Shown here: positions 10,965 to 19,165 of the stretch, piece after piece
Position numbering within the stretch: the first letter of the stretch is position 1
Layout: every line of letters begins with the position of its first letter
From: Bradyrhizobium glycinis
GTDB lineage: Bacteria; Pseudomonadota; Alphaproteobacteria; Rhizobiales; Xanthobacteraceae
Length of the DNA stretch: 64,000 bases
Direction of reading: 5' to 3'
Assembly (NCBI RefSeq): GCF_016031655.1
Contig: NZ_JACCHQ010000004.1
Coordinates: 124,001-188,000, forward strand
Position numbers and translations under genes: made by a program
The notes under the pieces: generated by a model
Seen by the model: the letters and a program-made list of their open reading frames with translations, nothing else
The model's database searches: none
What the model was told of the DNA's origin: nothing

Positions 10965-11960
10965 TCACTCGTTGATGGCGTGGATCGTCTGTGTCGATGC
11001 CTTCTCGTCGCGATCGAAGCCGATTCGTGCCTGCACCACGTAGAGCGGGCGGCGTTTCACCTCGGCATGGATGCGGCCGACATAGAGCCCAACGAGGCCC
11101 GTCATCAGCATGTTGATGCCACACAGCAGCGACATGAGGACGATCGTCGAAGACCAGCCGGTCACGAGATGGCTGTCCTTGCTGAGCCATAACAGAATTA
11201 CCCAGCCACCGTAGAGCAGCGCAAGCGCGGAGACCGTCAAGCCGCACCAGATCGCCAGCCGCAGCGGCAGATCGGAAAAGCCGAGCGCGGCGTTCACCGC
11301 GAGCCGGACCATCTTGAACAGCGGATATTTGGTCTCGCCCGCGGCGCGCTCGAGGCGGTGGAAGGCGACCTCGGCCTGGCGGAAGCCGAGCCAGGCGATC
11401 ATGCCGCGCACGAAGCGATCCTGCTCCGGCATCTGCCGAAGCGCGTCCAGCACCTTGCGATCGATCAAGCGGAAGTCGCCGACATCGGCGGGGATGCCGA
11501 CGGAGGACATCTTGCCGAGCAGGCGGTAGAACAGATGCGCGGTCGCACGCTTGAAGCGGCTTTCGCCCTCGCGCGACAGGCGGCGGGCGTGAACGACGTC
11601 GTTGCCTTCCTTCCATTTTCCGATCAACTGCTCGATCACTTCGGGCGGGTCCTGCAGGTCGGCGTCCATGACGATGATGGCATCGCCTTGCGCGGCGTCC
11701 ATGCCGGCGGTGATGGCGATCTGATGACCGAAATTGCGCGACAGGCCGATGTAGCGAAAGCGTGTGTCGCGCACGGCGAGCGCCCGCAACACGATCGAGC
11801 TGGAATCGCTGCTGCCGTCGTCGACGAAGATCGCTTCTGCCGGCCCGTCGAGCTTGCACATGACCTGGTCGAGCCGACGCAGCAGCACCGGCAGCACGGC
11901 TTCCTCGTTGAATACGGGAATGACGAGGCTGTAGCGGATCGATCTGGAATTGGCCGCCAT
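10965..11960 (-). CDS. Polyprenyl-phosphate glycosyltransferase, GT2 family (GtrB/DPM1-like)
   Basis: A 331-residue enzyme. The N-terminal GT-A domain shows YSLVIPVFNEE, IFVDDGSSD, LSRNFGHQIA and the metal-binding DAD at residues 99-101 in IVMDADLQDPPE. After the catalytic domain come two hydrophobic helices (about 230-255 and 265-290). This is the layout of bactoprenol-phosphate glucosyl/mannosyl transferases such as GtrB and DPM1, which move a sugar from a nucleotide donor to a membrane polyprenyl phosphate. The product would serve GT-C enzymes, and four candidates lie within 7 kb. It sits between two paralogous polytopic proteins, convergent with the upstream one. Confidence 0.85.
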   Translation of the reverse strand: MAANSRSIRYSLVIPVFNEEAVLPVLLRRLDQVMCKLDGPAEAIFVDDGSSDSSSIVLRALAVRDTRFRYIGLSRNFGHQIAITAGMDAAQGDAIIVMDADLQDPPEVIEQLIGKWKEGNDVVHARRLSREGESRFKRATAHLFYRLLGKMSSVGIPADVGDFRLIDRKVLDALRQMPEQDRFVRGMIAWLGFRQAEVAFHRLERAAGETKYPLFKMVRLAVNAALGFSDLPLRLAIWCGLTVSALALLYGGWVILLWLSKDSHLVTGWSSTIVLMSLLCGINMLMTGLVGLYVGRIHAEVKRRPLYVVQARIGFDRDEKASTQTIHAINE

Positions 11961-12236
11961 GAAGGAGTCCGGCTGGGTTTGAGGGGCGGAAGTCTATGAG
12001 CAGGTGGTTAAGGTCGCCTTGCCGCAACCGTTAAGGGTCTATCGCCCGGAGCACGGCTTGAGCGCGCGATGAGAGGCGGACCGAAATGATGAAGCCCGGT
12101 TAACCACGTCCTTGCCGCCGCGGCTTCGCTCTAGGGCTTGCGGCGAATCCAGTAGAGGACAAATCGCTCGGCCTCGCGCTCTGAGGGAACCATCTGATGG
12201 CGTCGCTGAGGCCGAAGCGCGCGCCGGAGCGGGTCC

Positions 12237-13727
12237 TCACTTCGCAGGCGCCGCAATTGCGCCCTCTGTGCTGTCGCGCACGTGGATCACGGCGATGTCG
12301 TCCGCATAGATCCGCTTCCAGCCCTTGAGCTGGTCGAGGATCTGTGGGCCCGGCGCATCGGCGACCAGGAGCGTCGCGTCGATCTTGTGCTCGTCGAGCA
12401 GGCGCGGCAGCAGCTCGGGCTTCTTGCCCTCGGTCGCCTTGAAGAAGTCCATGACGAACTTTTCGCCGTAGAGCTCGGCGCGGCCGTCGACGAACACGGG
12501 GATATCGCGCGAGATCAAATAGCCGCCGAACTGGTAGGCATTGAAGACGCGCTGCACCTTGCGCCCTTCGAGCAGGTCGACCGCCACAACCGGCGTCTGC
12601 GTCATGGTGAAGGTGAAGCGGTGGTGCCCCAGATAGAGCGAGGTCGAGGTCCAGCTCGCCGCCACGATCATCAGCGCGCCGAGCGCCGTGAGGGTGCGGC
12701 CCGGCCAACTTTCGGCACCGGCGGCGTCAAGCGCTGGCTGCGGGAACATCTCGCCGAGCGGCTTGGCCAGCACCAGCGGCACCAGAAACGCAAATGCGTC
12801 GATGCTCCTGACATGGCTCAGCGCGCTCCAGGTCAGGAACAGGATCAGGAAGATCCGCGGCGCCGACAGCACCAGGCCGCGATAATAGCCGAATGCGATC
12901 AGGGCGAGCAGGGCGCCTTCGAATGAGGTGAACGTGGCGAAGTTCGCCGGCATCCATTCGAGGATCAGCGTCAGCAGCTCGCCGAGGCTGAGGATGTTGG
13001 TCGCGCCCTGCAGCGTTCGCCAGCCGTAAGGCGTGCAGCAGCTCGCGATCAGCGCCCCGATTCCGAACAGCACCCAGCGCATGAACAGGGCGAGCCGCCG
13101 TCCTTTCTCCGCATGCTCGACCGCCTCGAGCGAGATCGGGCCGATCAGCGCGAGCCCGAGCACGAAGCCGCCGTGCAGGTTCGCCCACAGCGCCATCAGC
13201 GGCAGCCAGGTCCAGGACGGCGCGCTCCTGCGGTTCGCAGCCACCATCAGCAAGCCGACCCACGCCACCATGACCGGCAGCGCCAGAATATGCGGTCGCG
13301 CCAGCACGTGATGGATCGACAGCAGCAGCGCCAGCATCGCAAACAGCACCGCGCGCGGGGCTCCGATATGCGCGTCGAGCAGATAGACGAAGATTGCGAC
13401 GGTGAGCGCGACGGCGGCCGCCGTGAGAATGACGGGGCCTGCCCAGCCCCATTGCGCATGCGAGAAGGCGAACGCGACCTGCGACAGCCAGGACGTCGAG
13501 ATCCACGGCGCGCCCGTTCGCGTGAAGGAGTAGAAGTCGATGGTGGGCATGGCACGGTGATCGAGGATCCATTGCCCGATCTTGATCTGCCAGAACGAGT
13601 CGGAATCCTGAAGCAGCGTGTCGCCGTGGAAAAGGAAGAACAGATAGGCGCCGGCGCCGACGCACAATGGCACCAGGGCGCGCGCGCGGCCCTGCACCGC
13701 GATGCTGTTGGCGAAAGAAAGGGACAT
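12237..13727 (-). CDS. Polytopic membrane protein, GT-C-like glycosyltransferase candidate (paralogue of 9497-10942)
   Basis: A 496-residue, roughly ten-helix protein. It shares landmarks with the protein at 9497-10942: QDSDSFWQIKIGQWILDH, TGAPWISTSWLSQ, LARPHILALPVM, LWANLHGGFVLGLALIGP, YQFGGYLISRDI and FVDGRAELYG near the C terminus. The start at 13727 was preferred to an in-frame ATG 120 bases upstream, because it leads straight into the first helix and because the upstream stretch overlaps a piece of a dispersed repeat. Two such paralogues around a polyprenyl-phosphate transferase suggest a lipid-linked sugar pathway; the acceptor is unknown. It is probably transcribed before the GT2 gene, with a 276-base gap. 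Confidence 0.65.
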   Translation of the reverse strand: MSLSFANSIAVQGRARALVPLCVGAGAYLFFLFHGDTLLQDSDSFWQIKIGQWILDHRAMPTIDFYSFTRTGAPWISTSWLSQVAFAFSHAQWGWAGPVILTAAAVALTVAIFVYLLDAHIGAPRAVLFAMLALLLSIHHVLARPHILALPVMVAWVGLLMVAANRRSAPSWTWLPLMALWANLHGGFVLGLALIGPISLEAVEHAEKGRRLALFMRWVLFGIGALIASCCTPYGWRTLQGATNILSLGELLTLILEWMPANFATFTSFEGALLALIAFGYYRGLVLSAPRIFLILFLTWSALSHVRSIDAFAFLVPLVLAKPLGEMFPQPALDAAGAESWPGRTLTALGALMIVAASWTSTSLYLGHHRFTFTMTQTPVVAVDLLEGRKVQRVFNAYQFGGYLISRDIPVFVDGRAELYGEKFVMDFFKATEGKKPELLPRLLDEHKIDATLLVADAPGPQILDQLKGWKRIYADDIAVIHVRDSTEGAIAAPAK

Positions 13728-14080
13728 GCCGCCTCGTCGTCCTGTTTGTTCTTGCCGGTCCGGCCATGATCCGGACCCGGAGGGCTGCGTGCGCACCATC
13801 TTGTCGCGCTTCAGTCCGAGCGGGCGGCATTGGACCACGCCGGTCATAACTTCGGGTAAACCGGCCGCGCTAGACCGGCGTCATATGGTTACAATTTAAC
13901 GGATTGTTTCGAACTTGGGTTTACCATGGGCCAATACACGCAATCCGCCCAGTGTTTACGCAGTCGAATTAACTGCGGCGCAATTCTTTGCCTCTACGTT
14001 CCGTTCCCATGGTCGGGCGGCGCTGGGAAGCCGAAGAGACCAGATCAGTTGTAGTCTCGTGTACTCATTTGGAGCACTCT
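13728..14080. other. Divergent intergenic region upstream of flp pilin and the polytopic protein
   Basis: This 353-base gap holds a partial dispersed repeat (about 13764-13790) and, after it, an AT-richer stretch (13860-13930) that must carry the pilin promoter. A TTAA-containing sequence and a TTTACCAT sequence occur there. They resemble CtrA half-sites but do not form a full box. A GGAG ribosome binding site lies just before the pilin ATG. No further gene was found. Confidence 0.5.
13764..13790. repeat. Partial copy of the CATGATCCGGACCC dispersed repeat
   Basis: CATGATCCGGACCCG followed by an AGGG/GCGT segment matches the first half of the repeat at 48113-48159. The second half has decayed. 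Its position upstream of the polytopic membrane protein argues against the longest reading frame for that gene. Confidence 0.45.
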
Positions 14081-14245
14081 ATGAAGAACCTCGTTGCGCG
14101 TTTCATGAAGGATGAATCCGGCGCCACCGCCATTGAATACGGCCTGATCGCTGCCGGCATCGCGCTGGCGATCATCACCGTCGTCAACAATCTCGGCACC
14201 ACGCTGAACGCCAAGTTCAACTCGATCTCGAGCAGCCTCAAGTAA
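14081..14245 (+). CDS. flp: Flp/Fap-type pilin (type IVb)
   Basis: A 54-residue prepilin. A short basic leader, MKNLVARFMKDESG, is followed by the cleavage site G14/A15 and the mature start ATAIEYGLIAAGIALAII, with Glu at mature position +5 as required for pilin assembly. The hydrophobic helix is followed by a short polar tail. Flp pilins form tight-adherence (Tad) pili and are cleaved by a CpaA/TadV prepilin peptidase. No cpa/tad assembly genes occur in the window, so this pilin is separate from any Tad operon. A GGAG ribosome binding site lies before the ATG and a terminator follows, so it is a monocistronic unit. Confidence 0.93.
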   Translation: MKNLVARFMKDESGATAIEYGLIAAGIALAIITVVNNLGTTLNAKFNSISSSLK

Positions 14246-14270
14246 GGCCGGACGACCAGCGGAATAGCGA

Positions 14271-14298
14271 AGAGCCCCGTCATCGACGGGGCTCTTTT
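14271..14298 (+). terminator. Rho-independent terminator after the pilin gene
   Basis: An 11-bp stem (14271-14281 with 14285-14295), a 3-base loop and a TTTT tail lie 25 bases after the pilin stop codon. It indicates that the pilin is transcribed alone. Confidence 0.9.
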
Positions 14299-14412
14299 GC
14301 TTTGCCCGGGAATTCGGCGGGGCCGTTCGACGATCAGGCTTAAGCCTCCTTCAAGCCCCTCCGGTGTATGGCTTGGACGCATCCGCTTCACATGATCGCA
14401 TAAGGAAGCCGC

Positions 14413-15642
14413 ATGGCCGTAGCCTCGTCCGTCCCGCCTGCCTTTGGCCGTCACGGTGCGGTCCCTGCGATCCTCTTCAACATCGCCTTCGTGCTGGCGA
14501 TCGTGACGCTGGCGTATTTTCCGACGGCCTATCTCACCCATTTCTGGATCTTTGACGCCGACGGACGCGGCATCCCCACTGATTTCGTCAATGTCTGGGC
14601 GGCCGGAAGACTGGCGCTCGATGGGCATCCCGCGCAGGCCTGGGATTGGGACATTCAGAAGCAGGTCGAGCTTGCGCTGCTCAAGCAGGATTTCGTCGGC
14701 CATTTCGCCTGGCACTATCCGCCGCCCTTCCTGTTCGTCGCGTCCTTTCTCGCGCAATTTCCCTATGCAGTGGCGTTCATCGGCTGGGCCGCGTTCAGCA
14801 TGGTGCCCTATCTCGCAGTGATGCGCGCCATCATCGGGCGCAATGCGGGCCTGGTGATTGCGGTTGGATTTCCGGCCGCCTTCCTCAACATCCTGGTCGG
14901 GCAGAACGGTTTCCTCACGGCCTCGCTGATCGGCGGCATGCTCTATCTGATGCCGGCGCGGCCGGTGCTGGCCGGAATCTGTCTCGGCCTTCTCAGCTAC
15001 AAGCCGCAATACGGACTCTTGTTTCCGCTTGTCCTGCTCGCCGCCGCCGAATGGCGCGTGTTGTTCGCCGCCGCGATCGTCACCGTTGCGATCGCTGCAA
15101 TGTCCTGGTTCGCCTTCGGCACCGAAAGCTGGCAGGCGTTCTTCCACTGGATCCCCATGTTCTCCCAGGCCTTCCTGACCGAAGGCAGGGCGCCCTGGTT
15201 CAAGATGCAGAGCATCTTCGCGCTGGTGCGCTACGTCGGCGGCACCGAGCAGCTCGCATGGATCTTCCAGTGGGTGTTGACCGCGGCTGTGGCTGTAGTG
15301 CTGGTCGTGGTGTGGCGGAGCCGGCTGCCTTACGCCCTCAAGGCGGCGATGCTCGCGACGGCGACGCTGCTGACGACGCCCTATCTCTTCATGTACGATT
15401 TGGTCGTGCTGGGCATCGCGGTGGCCTTCCTCATCCGTGCCGGACTCGATGAAGGTTTCGCACGCCACGAGGTGATGGCGCTGGCGCTCGTCTTCGCGCT
15501 GCTTGCGAGCTTCCTGTTTCTCGGGCAACCGGTCGGCTTCCCGGCGATCCTGATCGTGTTCGGGCTGATCCTCGGTCGCTGCGCAGCCTGGCGGAGTGCC
15601 GAGGCCGCATCGGCGCAGCTCGCTCTCACGCGAACGAGCTGA
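14413..15642 (+). CDS. GT87/DUF2029-family polytopic glycosyltransferase
   Basis: A 409-residue protein with about ten helices. Visible landmarks are FDADGRGIPTDFVNVWAAGR in the first large loop, WHYPPPFLF, LVGQNGFLTASLIGG, LAGICLGLLSYKPQYGLLFP and TPYLFMYDLVVLG. These are the DUF2029/GT87 signatures. Characterised GT87 enzymes (PimE and relatives) use polyprenyl-phosphate-mannose. The acidic residues of the first loop would form the GT-C catalytic site. A convergent paralogue lies 55 bases downstream, and a GT2 polyprenyl-phosphate transferase lies 2.5 kb upstream. The sugar and acceptor are unknown. Confidence 0.8.
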   Translation: MAVASSVPPAFGRHGAVPAILFNIAFVLAIVTLAYFPTAYLTHFWIFDADGRGIPTDFVNVWAAGRLALDGHPAQAWDWDIQKQVELALLKQDFVGHFAWHYPPPFLFVASFLAQFPYAVAFIGWAAFSMVPYLAVMRAIIGRNAGLVIAVGFPAAFLNILVGQNGFLTASLIGGMLYLMPARPVLAGICLGLLSYKPQYGLLFPLVLLAAAEWRVLFAAAIVTVAIAAMSWFAFGTESWQAFFHWIPMFSQAFLTEGRAPWFKMQSIFALVRYVGGTEQLAWIFQWVLTAAVAVVLVVVWRSRLPYALKAAMLATATLLTTPYLFMYDLVVLGIAVAFLIRAGLDEGFARHEVMALALVFALLASFLFLGQPVGFPAILIVFGLILGRCAAWRSAEAASAQLALTRTS

Positions 15643-15697
15643 GGAGCTCGGTCGGGCACAGATACCGGGTGAGACGCCAGATGGGAAATGTCGCCAC

Positions 15698-16924
15698 TCA
15701 AGCTAAAGCTGGCGACGACACTGACGAGGCTTGCTTTGATTTATCATTGGACAACCGCCACAGAAGACGAGCGGCGAACAAGGGGAGGATCAGTAAAGCA
15801 ATCGGTATTTGCGCGAAGCCGAATGGGAACATCAGAATAGGCAACATCCACAACGCAAGCGAAAGAATCTGATCGGCGAACGCTTCGTTTCCGCGCTGAC
15901 GCAGGAGCGCGACAATCCATCCGAATACGACCATGTCGTAGTTCATGATCCAGGGTGAAAACAAGAAGGTAGCGGTAACGAAGAGCGCGAGTGAGAGGAC
16001 CGGATCGCGCCTGCGCCAGAATGTCCAAACCACCGCACCAACGGCGCACACCGACGCCGCTCCTTGCACCACCCAGGCCAGATCAGCCGGAAGACCCGCA
16101 AGGCGCGCGTTGATCAGGGCTGAGGCAACGATCGGCCAGCCCATGATACCTGCCACGTCGAGCAGTTCGTGCTGTTGCGGCAAAACTTTATGCCAATATT
16201 CCGTCCAGATTTCCGGCCCAAACCATGCTGCAGTCGCGGCGACAAACAACGCCGTTGTGACGAGGGCAGAACCAATGGCTCGCCAGTGCCCTCCCAGCAC
16301 CAGCAAGATCGGAAGCAGGAGTCCGAGTTGCGGCTTGATAGTCAGGATACCAAACAAAATTCCAGCGAGTATCGGCCGTCGCTCGAGGTTTGCCAGGCCG
16401 CCGATCAAGAGCGCGGCGGTCAAGAAACCATTTTGGCCGAGGAATATGTTAACCGTGACGGCAGGTGCGACGGCCAGAAACAGCCAGTATTTTCGTTCGA
16501 CGCCACACGATATTGCTGTCCAAACATACAGGGCGAGCCCGGCGACGCACCACACAATGTACGACGGCAGAAAACCGAGCAAACCAAAGGGCCAAATGAA
16601 GAACAGAAGATGCGGCGGATACGACCAATACAGAGGTGCCAGATCGGGAATGCCGGTCACCTTCGCTATTGCAGCCATGTAGACGTTGGAATCAAACCAG
16701 TCCGCAGGGCCGCCGGAAAAAGCCGATCGGCCGCCCATCCAGGTGTTCAGAAAATCTCGACCAACCGGAAAGCCGCCTGGGTCAAGTACGAACGACGGGA
16801 ACGACTGGGCTGCTGCCAGTTGGAAGTCAAATATGACTACCGCCAGCAGAATGGCCGCAGCGACCACGGTGAAGGACGCGTAAATCCTTGCTGATGCTGG
16901 AATTGCCTGTGCCAACCTTGCCAT
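15698..16924 (-). CDS. GT87/DUF2029-family polytopic glycosyltransferase, low-GC paralogue
   Basis: A 408-residue polytopic protein with the same signatures as its convergent neighbour: DPGGFPVGRDFLNTWMGGR, WSYPPHLLFFIW, FLGQNGFLTAALLIGG, LAGILFGILTIKPQLGLLLP and SPWIMNYDMVVFGW. It is therefore a second GT87-type enzyme. Its DNA is close to 50-55% GC over long stretches, against clearly higher values in flanking genes, and its codons use A and T more freely. This suggests acquisition from another source rather than recent duplication of the neighbour. The stop codon lies 55 bases from that of the other GT87 gene. The function is inferred from family only. Confidence 0.8.
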   Translation of the reverse strand: MARLAQAIPASARIYASFTVVAAAILLAVVIFDFQLAAAQSFPSFVLDPGGFPVGRDFLNTWMGGRSAFSGGPADWFDSNVYMAAIAKVTGIPDLAPLYWSYPPHLLFFIWPFGLLGFLPSYIVWCVAGLALYVWTAISCGVERKYWLFLAVAPAVTVNIFLGQNGFLTAALLIGGLANLERRPILAGILFGILTIKPQLGLLLPILLVLGGHWRAIGSALVTTALFVAATAAWFGPEIWTEYWHKVLPQQHELLDVAGIMGWPIVASALINARLAGLPADLAWVVQGAASVCAVGAVVWTFWRRRDPVLSLALFVTATFLFSPWIMNYDMVVFGWIVALLRQRGNEAFADQILSLALWMLPILMFPFGFAQIPIALLILPLFAARLLWRLSNDKSKQASSVSSPALA

Positions 16925-17121
16925 GATTCATTGTACCGCTCAAAGGGTAAAGCCTCTGTTCAAACACGGGTGGTGTTTCTCAGGTTGAGTTCCGCCCGGA
17001 CGCGACTCATTGCTCCCGTGCCATTGATGGCAGCAACATTCGTTGACCGCCCAAGGTACACTCGGTCGCTCGTTCTTTTTCTTTCGATTTCGTGGATCGT
17101 TGCCGCCGTGAGAGGCGGCTC

Positions 17122-17844
17122 TTACCGCTGTGAGTCTCTATAGAATTCCATCATGGTTCGAGGCGGGATTTCCTGACATTGCATGACGGTACGAGGTCGC
17201 GCTGCATCGCCCTCGATGCCTTCGATCGTGATGGTCTGGCGGCTTCTGCTCCATACGACCCGGCGGGGGACCTCGAAATTCATCGATAGCGTGACTTCAT
17301 CCTGGCCGGCATCGGTGACTTCACCGCGAAACCCTCTGCCCTCCTTGCCACGCTCGAAGAGTGCTTGTTTCGAAGCTGCATCCATCGTGAAGTACACAGC
17401 GCCTTTGTCTTCACAGCGCACAGAGATCGGATTCACAATGGGATCGCGAACCCGGAAGCTCAAAATGCTTCTCGGGGGCGTGACAGTGCATGGATGGGTT
17501 AATATCGGCCGAAAGGTGGGGTCGTCGAGTCCCGGCCAAGTCATCATCTTGTTGCGATCAAAGATCAGGTCGATCCGACCTGGACGAACGCGCAGCATGA
17601 ATTCGATCTTTCCATCGTTTGTGGAAATGATCTCTCCAGAACGTGTAGTGATGCCGAAATTTGTTTCGACGTCTATCGGCGGCGTCTCAAACACGACAGC
17701 TTTGGCATCGACGTCGAACGTTGCAAAGTACGGGCGGACAGGCGCGCCACCCTCGCACCGCACCGAGAATAATTCAGCGGCTGCCGCGTCGTCTGGTGTC
17801 GGCATCAGAAAGAGGATGAGCGCGAGGACCAAGAGCCGCTTCAT
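17122..17844 (-). CDS. Secreted protein of two repeated domains, function unknown
   Basis: A 240-residue protein with a signal peptide (MKRLLVLALILFLMPTPDDA, probable cleavage after AAA). The mature part appears to contain two copies of one ~100-residue domain. The first begins FSVRCEGGAPVRPYFATFDV and ends in THPC; the second begins ISVRCEDKGAVYFTMDAASK and ends in VMQCQ. Each opens with VRCE and closes with a Cys, so one disulfide per domain is likely. I do not recognise the family. Like the GT87 gene before it, it lies in lower-GC DNA. A periplasmic role is inferred from the signal peptide and cysteines alone. Confidence 0.65.
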   Translation of the reverse strand: MKRLLVLALILFLMPTPDDAAAAELFSVRCEGGAPVRPYFATFDVDAKAVVFETPPIDVETNFGITTRSGEIISTNDGKIEFMLRVRPGRIDLIFDRNKMMTWPGLDDPTFRPILTHPCTVTPPRSILSFRVRDPIVNPISVRCEDKGAVYFTMDAASKQALFERGKEGRGFRGEVTDAGQDEVTLSMNFEVPRRVVWSRSRQTITIEGIEGDAARPRTVMQCQEIPPRTMMEFYRDSQR

Positions 17845-18332
17845 GACGCACGCTCCGTTGGTCTATGAGACTCTCCACCGCAGCTTGAGAGAGCGCCAAG
17901 GTCGCTCAGGCTCGAAAACTGCCTGGCAGTGAAGATCGATGCCATCAGCACACTGCGCCATGCACACGTCAACGTCCGGCTGCGAACAGGATAAATGAAC
18001 TTATACGTATATGCATGTAGCCCAATCTAGACGGAACACTCTCAGTCTCGCGTCGGTTCGTTGCAGGTCGCCTGGACGGGAGAGAAGATGACGTTGATCC
18101 CGCTCCGCACCTGGCAAACTGCCACCGATGGGCACCGTTGGAGGCAGCCTCGACCGGGATGCTGCCGACCAGCTTGGCGTCCCCGTCCGCTCCTCATGGC
18201 GCTCCACGCATTTCCCATCTTGTCATTCATCCTGAATAGTTGTTCAGTCCTTGCGGGGCGATTTGCATCTTTTGCGTGAGAAGCGTTCGGCCGCAGGGCG
18301 TGCGGCCGGCGTGGTGGGACAGGAAGCGCGCC
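17845..18332. other. 488-base region without a recognised gene
   Basis: No convincing coding region is seen on either strand. The left part belongs to the low-GC stretch and includes a 10-bp AT palindrome (TATACGTATA at 18002-18011) running into ATGCAT. GC rises again after about 18060, which looks like the edge of the atypical segment. The last ~100 bases must hold the tetR promoter. Short open frames here lack family features and ribosome binding sites. Confidence 0.5.
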
Positions 18333-19013
18333 ATGGTTTATCGGCGGACGCATCAAGTGGTGAAGCGCCTTGCGGCGCGGCGCAGCGCTATACTGGCGGC
18401 GGCGCGGGAGGCGGCGGCGGAAGGGGGCATGGCGGCGGTGCAGATCGCGCCGGTCGCGGTCCGGGCCAATGTCGCGGCCGGCACGGTCTATCGCTATTTC
18501 CCCTCCAAGGCCGAGCTGATCTCCGAGCTCATTGCCGAGGTCTCCCGCGACGAGCTCGCGGCGATCCGAAGGGCGGCCGATGCCGCGCCGGGGCCGTCCT
18601 CGGCGCTGGCGGCTGCGGTCACCACCGTGGCGGTGCATACGTTGTCGCAGCGCAGGCTGGCCTGGGGCATCCTGGCCGAGCCGGTCGACGTCGATGTCAG
18701 CGCCTCCCGACTTGCCAGCCGGCGCGAGATCGCCGGCGAGATCGCCTCCCGGATCGACGCCGCGGTGCGTGCCGGCCATCTGCCGGCGCAGGACACCGCG
18801 CTCGCCGCCACCGCCTTGCTCGGGGCGTTGCATGAGGCTCTGGTCGGGCCGCTCGCGCCCGACAATCTCGATGACCCCGTCAAGATGCGCGATGCGGTGC
18901 AGACCGTGACCCTGCTGGCGCTGCGCGCGGTCGGCGTCATGGACGCCCGCGCCCGCGGCCTCGTGGTGCAGCAGACGCTGTTGCCGACGACCAAGGCGCT
19001 GGTCGGCGCGTAA
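18333..19013 (+). CDS. TetR/AcrR-family transcriptional regulator
   Basis: A 226-residue regulator. The N-terminal helix-turn-helix region runs from RRSAILAAAREAAAEGG to VAAGTVYRYFPSKAELISEL, the standard TetR pattern, and is followed by an all-helical ligand-binding domain with no recognisable ligand signature. The start at 18333 follows AGGAAGCG and avoids an N-terminal extension that has no family match. The gene is convergent with pyk, and no obvious target lies beside it. The likely mode is repression of its own or a distant promoter. A small hairpin (19049-19068) follows the stop codon. Confidence 0.88.
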   Translation: MVYRRTHQVVKRLAARRSAILAAAREAAAEGGMAAVQIAPVAVRANVAAGTVYRYFPSKAELISELIAEVSRDELAAIRRAADAAPGPSSALAAAVTTVAVHTLSQRRLAWGILAEPVDVDVSASRLASRREIAGEIASRIDAAVRAGHLPAQDTALAATALLGALHEALVGPLAPDNLDDPVKMRDAVQTVTLLALRAVGVMDARARGLVVQQTLLPTTKALVGA

Positions 19014-19165
19014 AGGTCGCGCCGCGCGCGCGGTGGCGAGGTGATCGCGCTCAGGCCATTGCCTGAGCATGCGTTTTCGCAAAACCCCGGCACATCCGGC
19101 CAAGCGGCCGGCTACTGTGCATGGGGTTGTTTTTCGACTTTTTTGTTTGGCTGCCCCGGCGGGGC

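Noticed and set aside
12131..12193. A minus-strand 20-residue frame ending FVLYWIRRKP after the polytopic membrane gene
   Set aside because: It looks protein-like, but it is too short, has no clear ribosome binding site and is out of frame with the upstream gene. The paralogous gene does not share such an end. It could be a remnant, but this cannot be supported.
19049..19068. Hairpin after tetR as an intrinsic terminator
   Set aside because: A 7-bp stem is present, but the loop is followed by ATGCG before a T4 run, so it is weak and was only mentioned with the gene.
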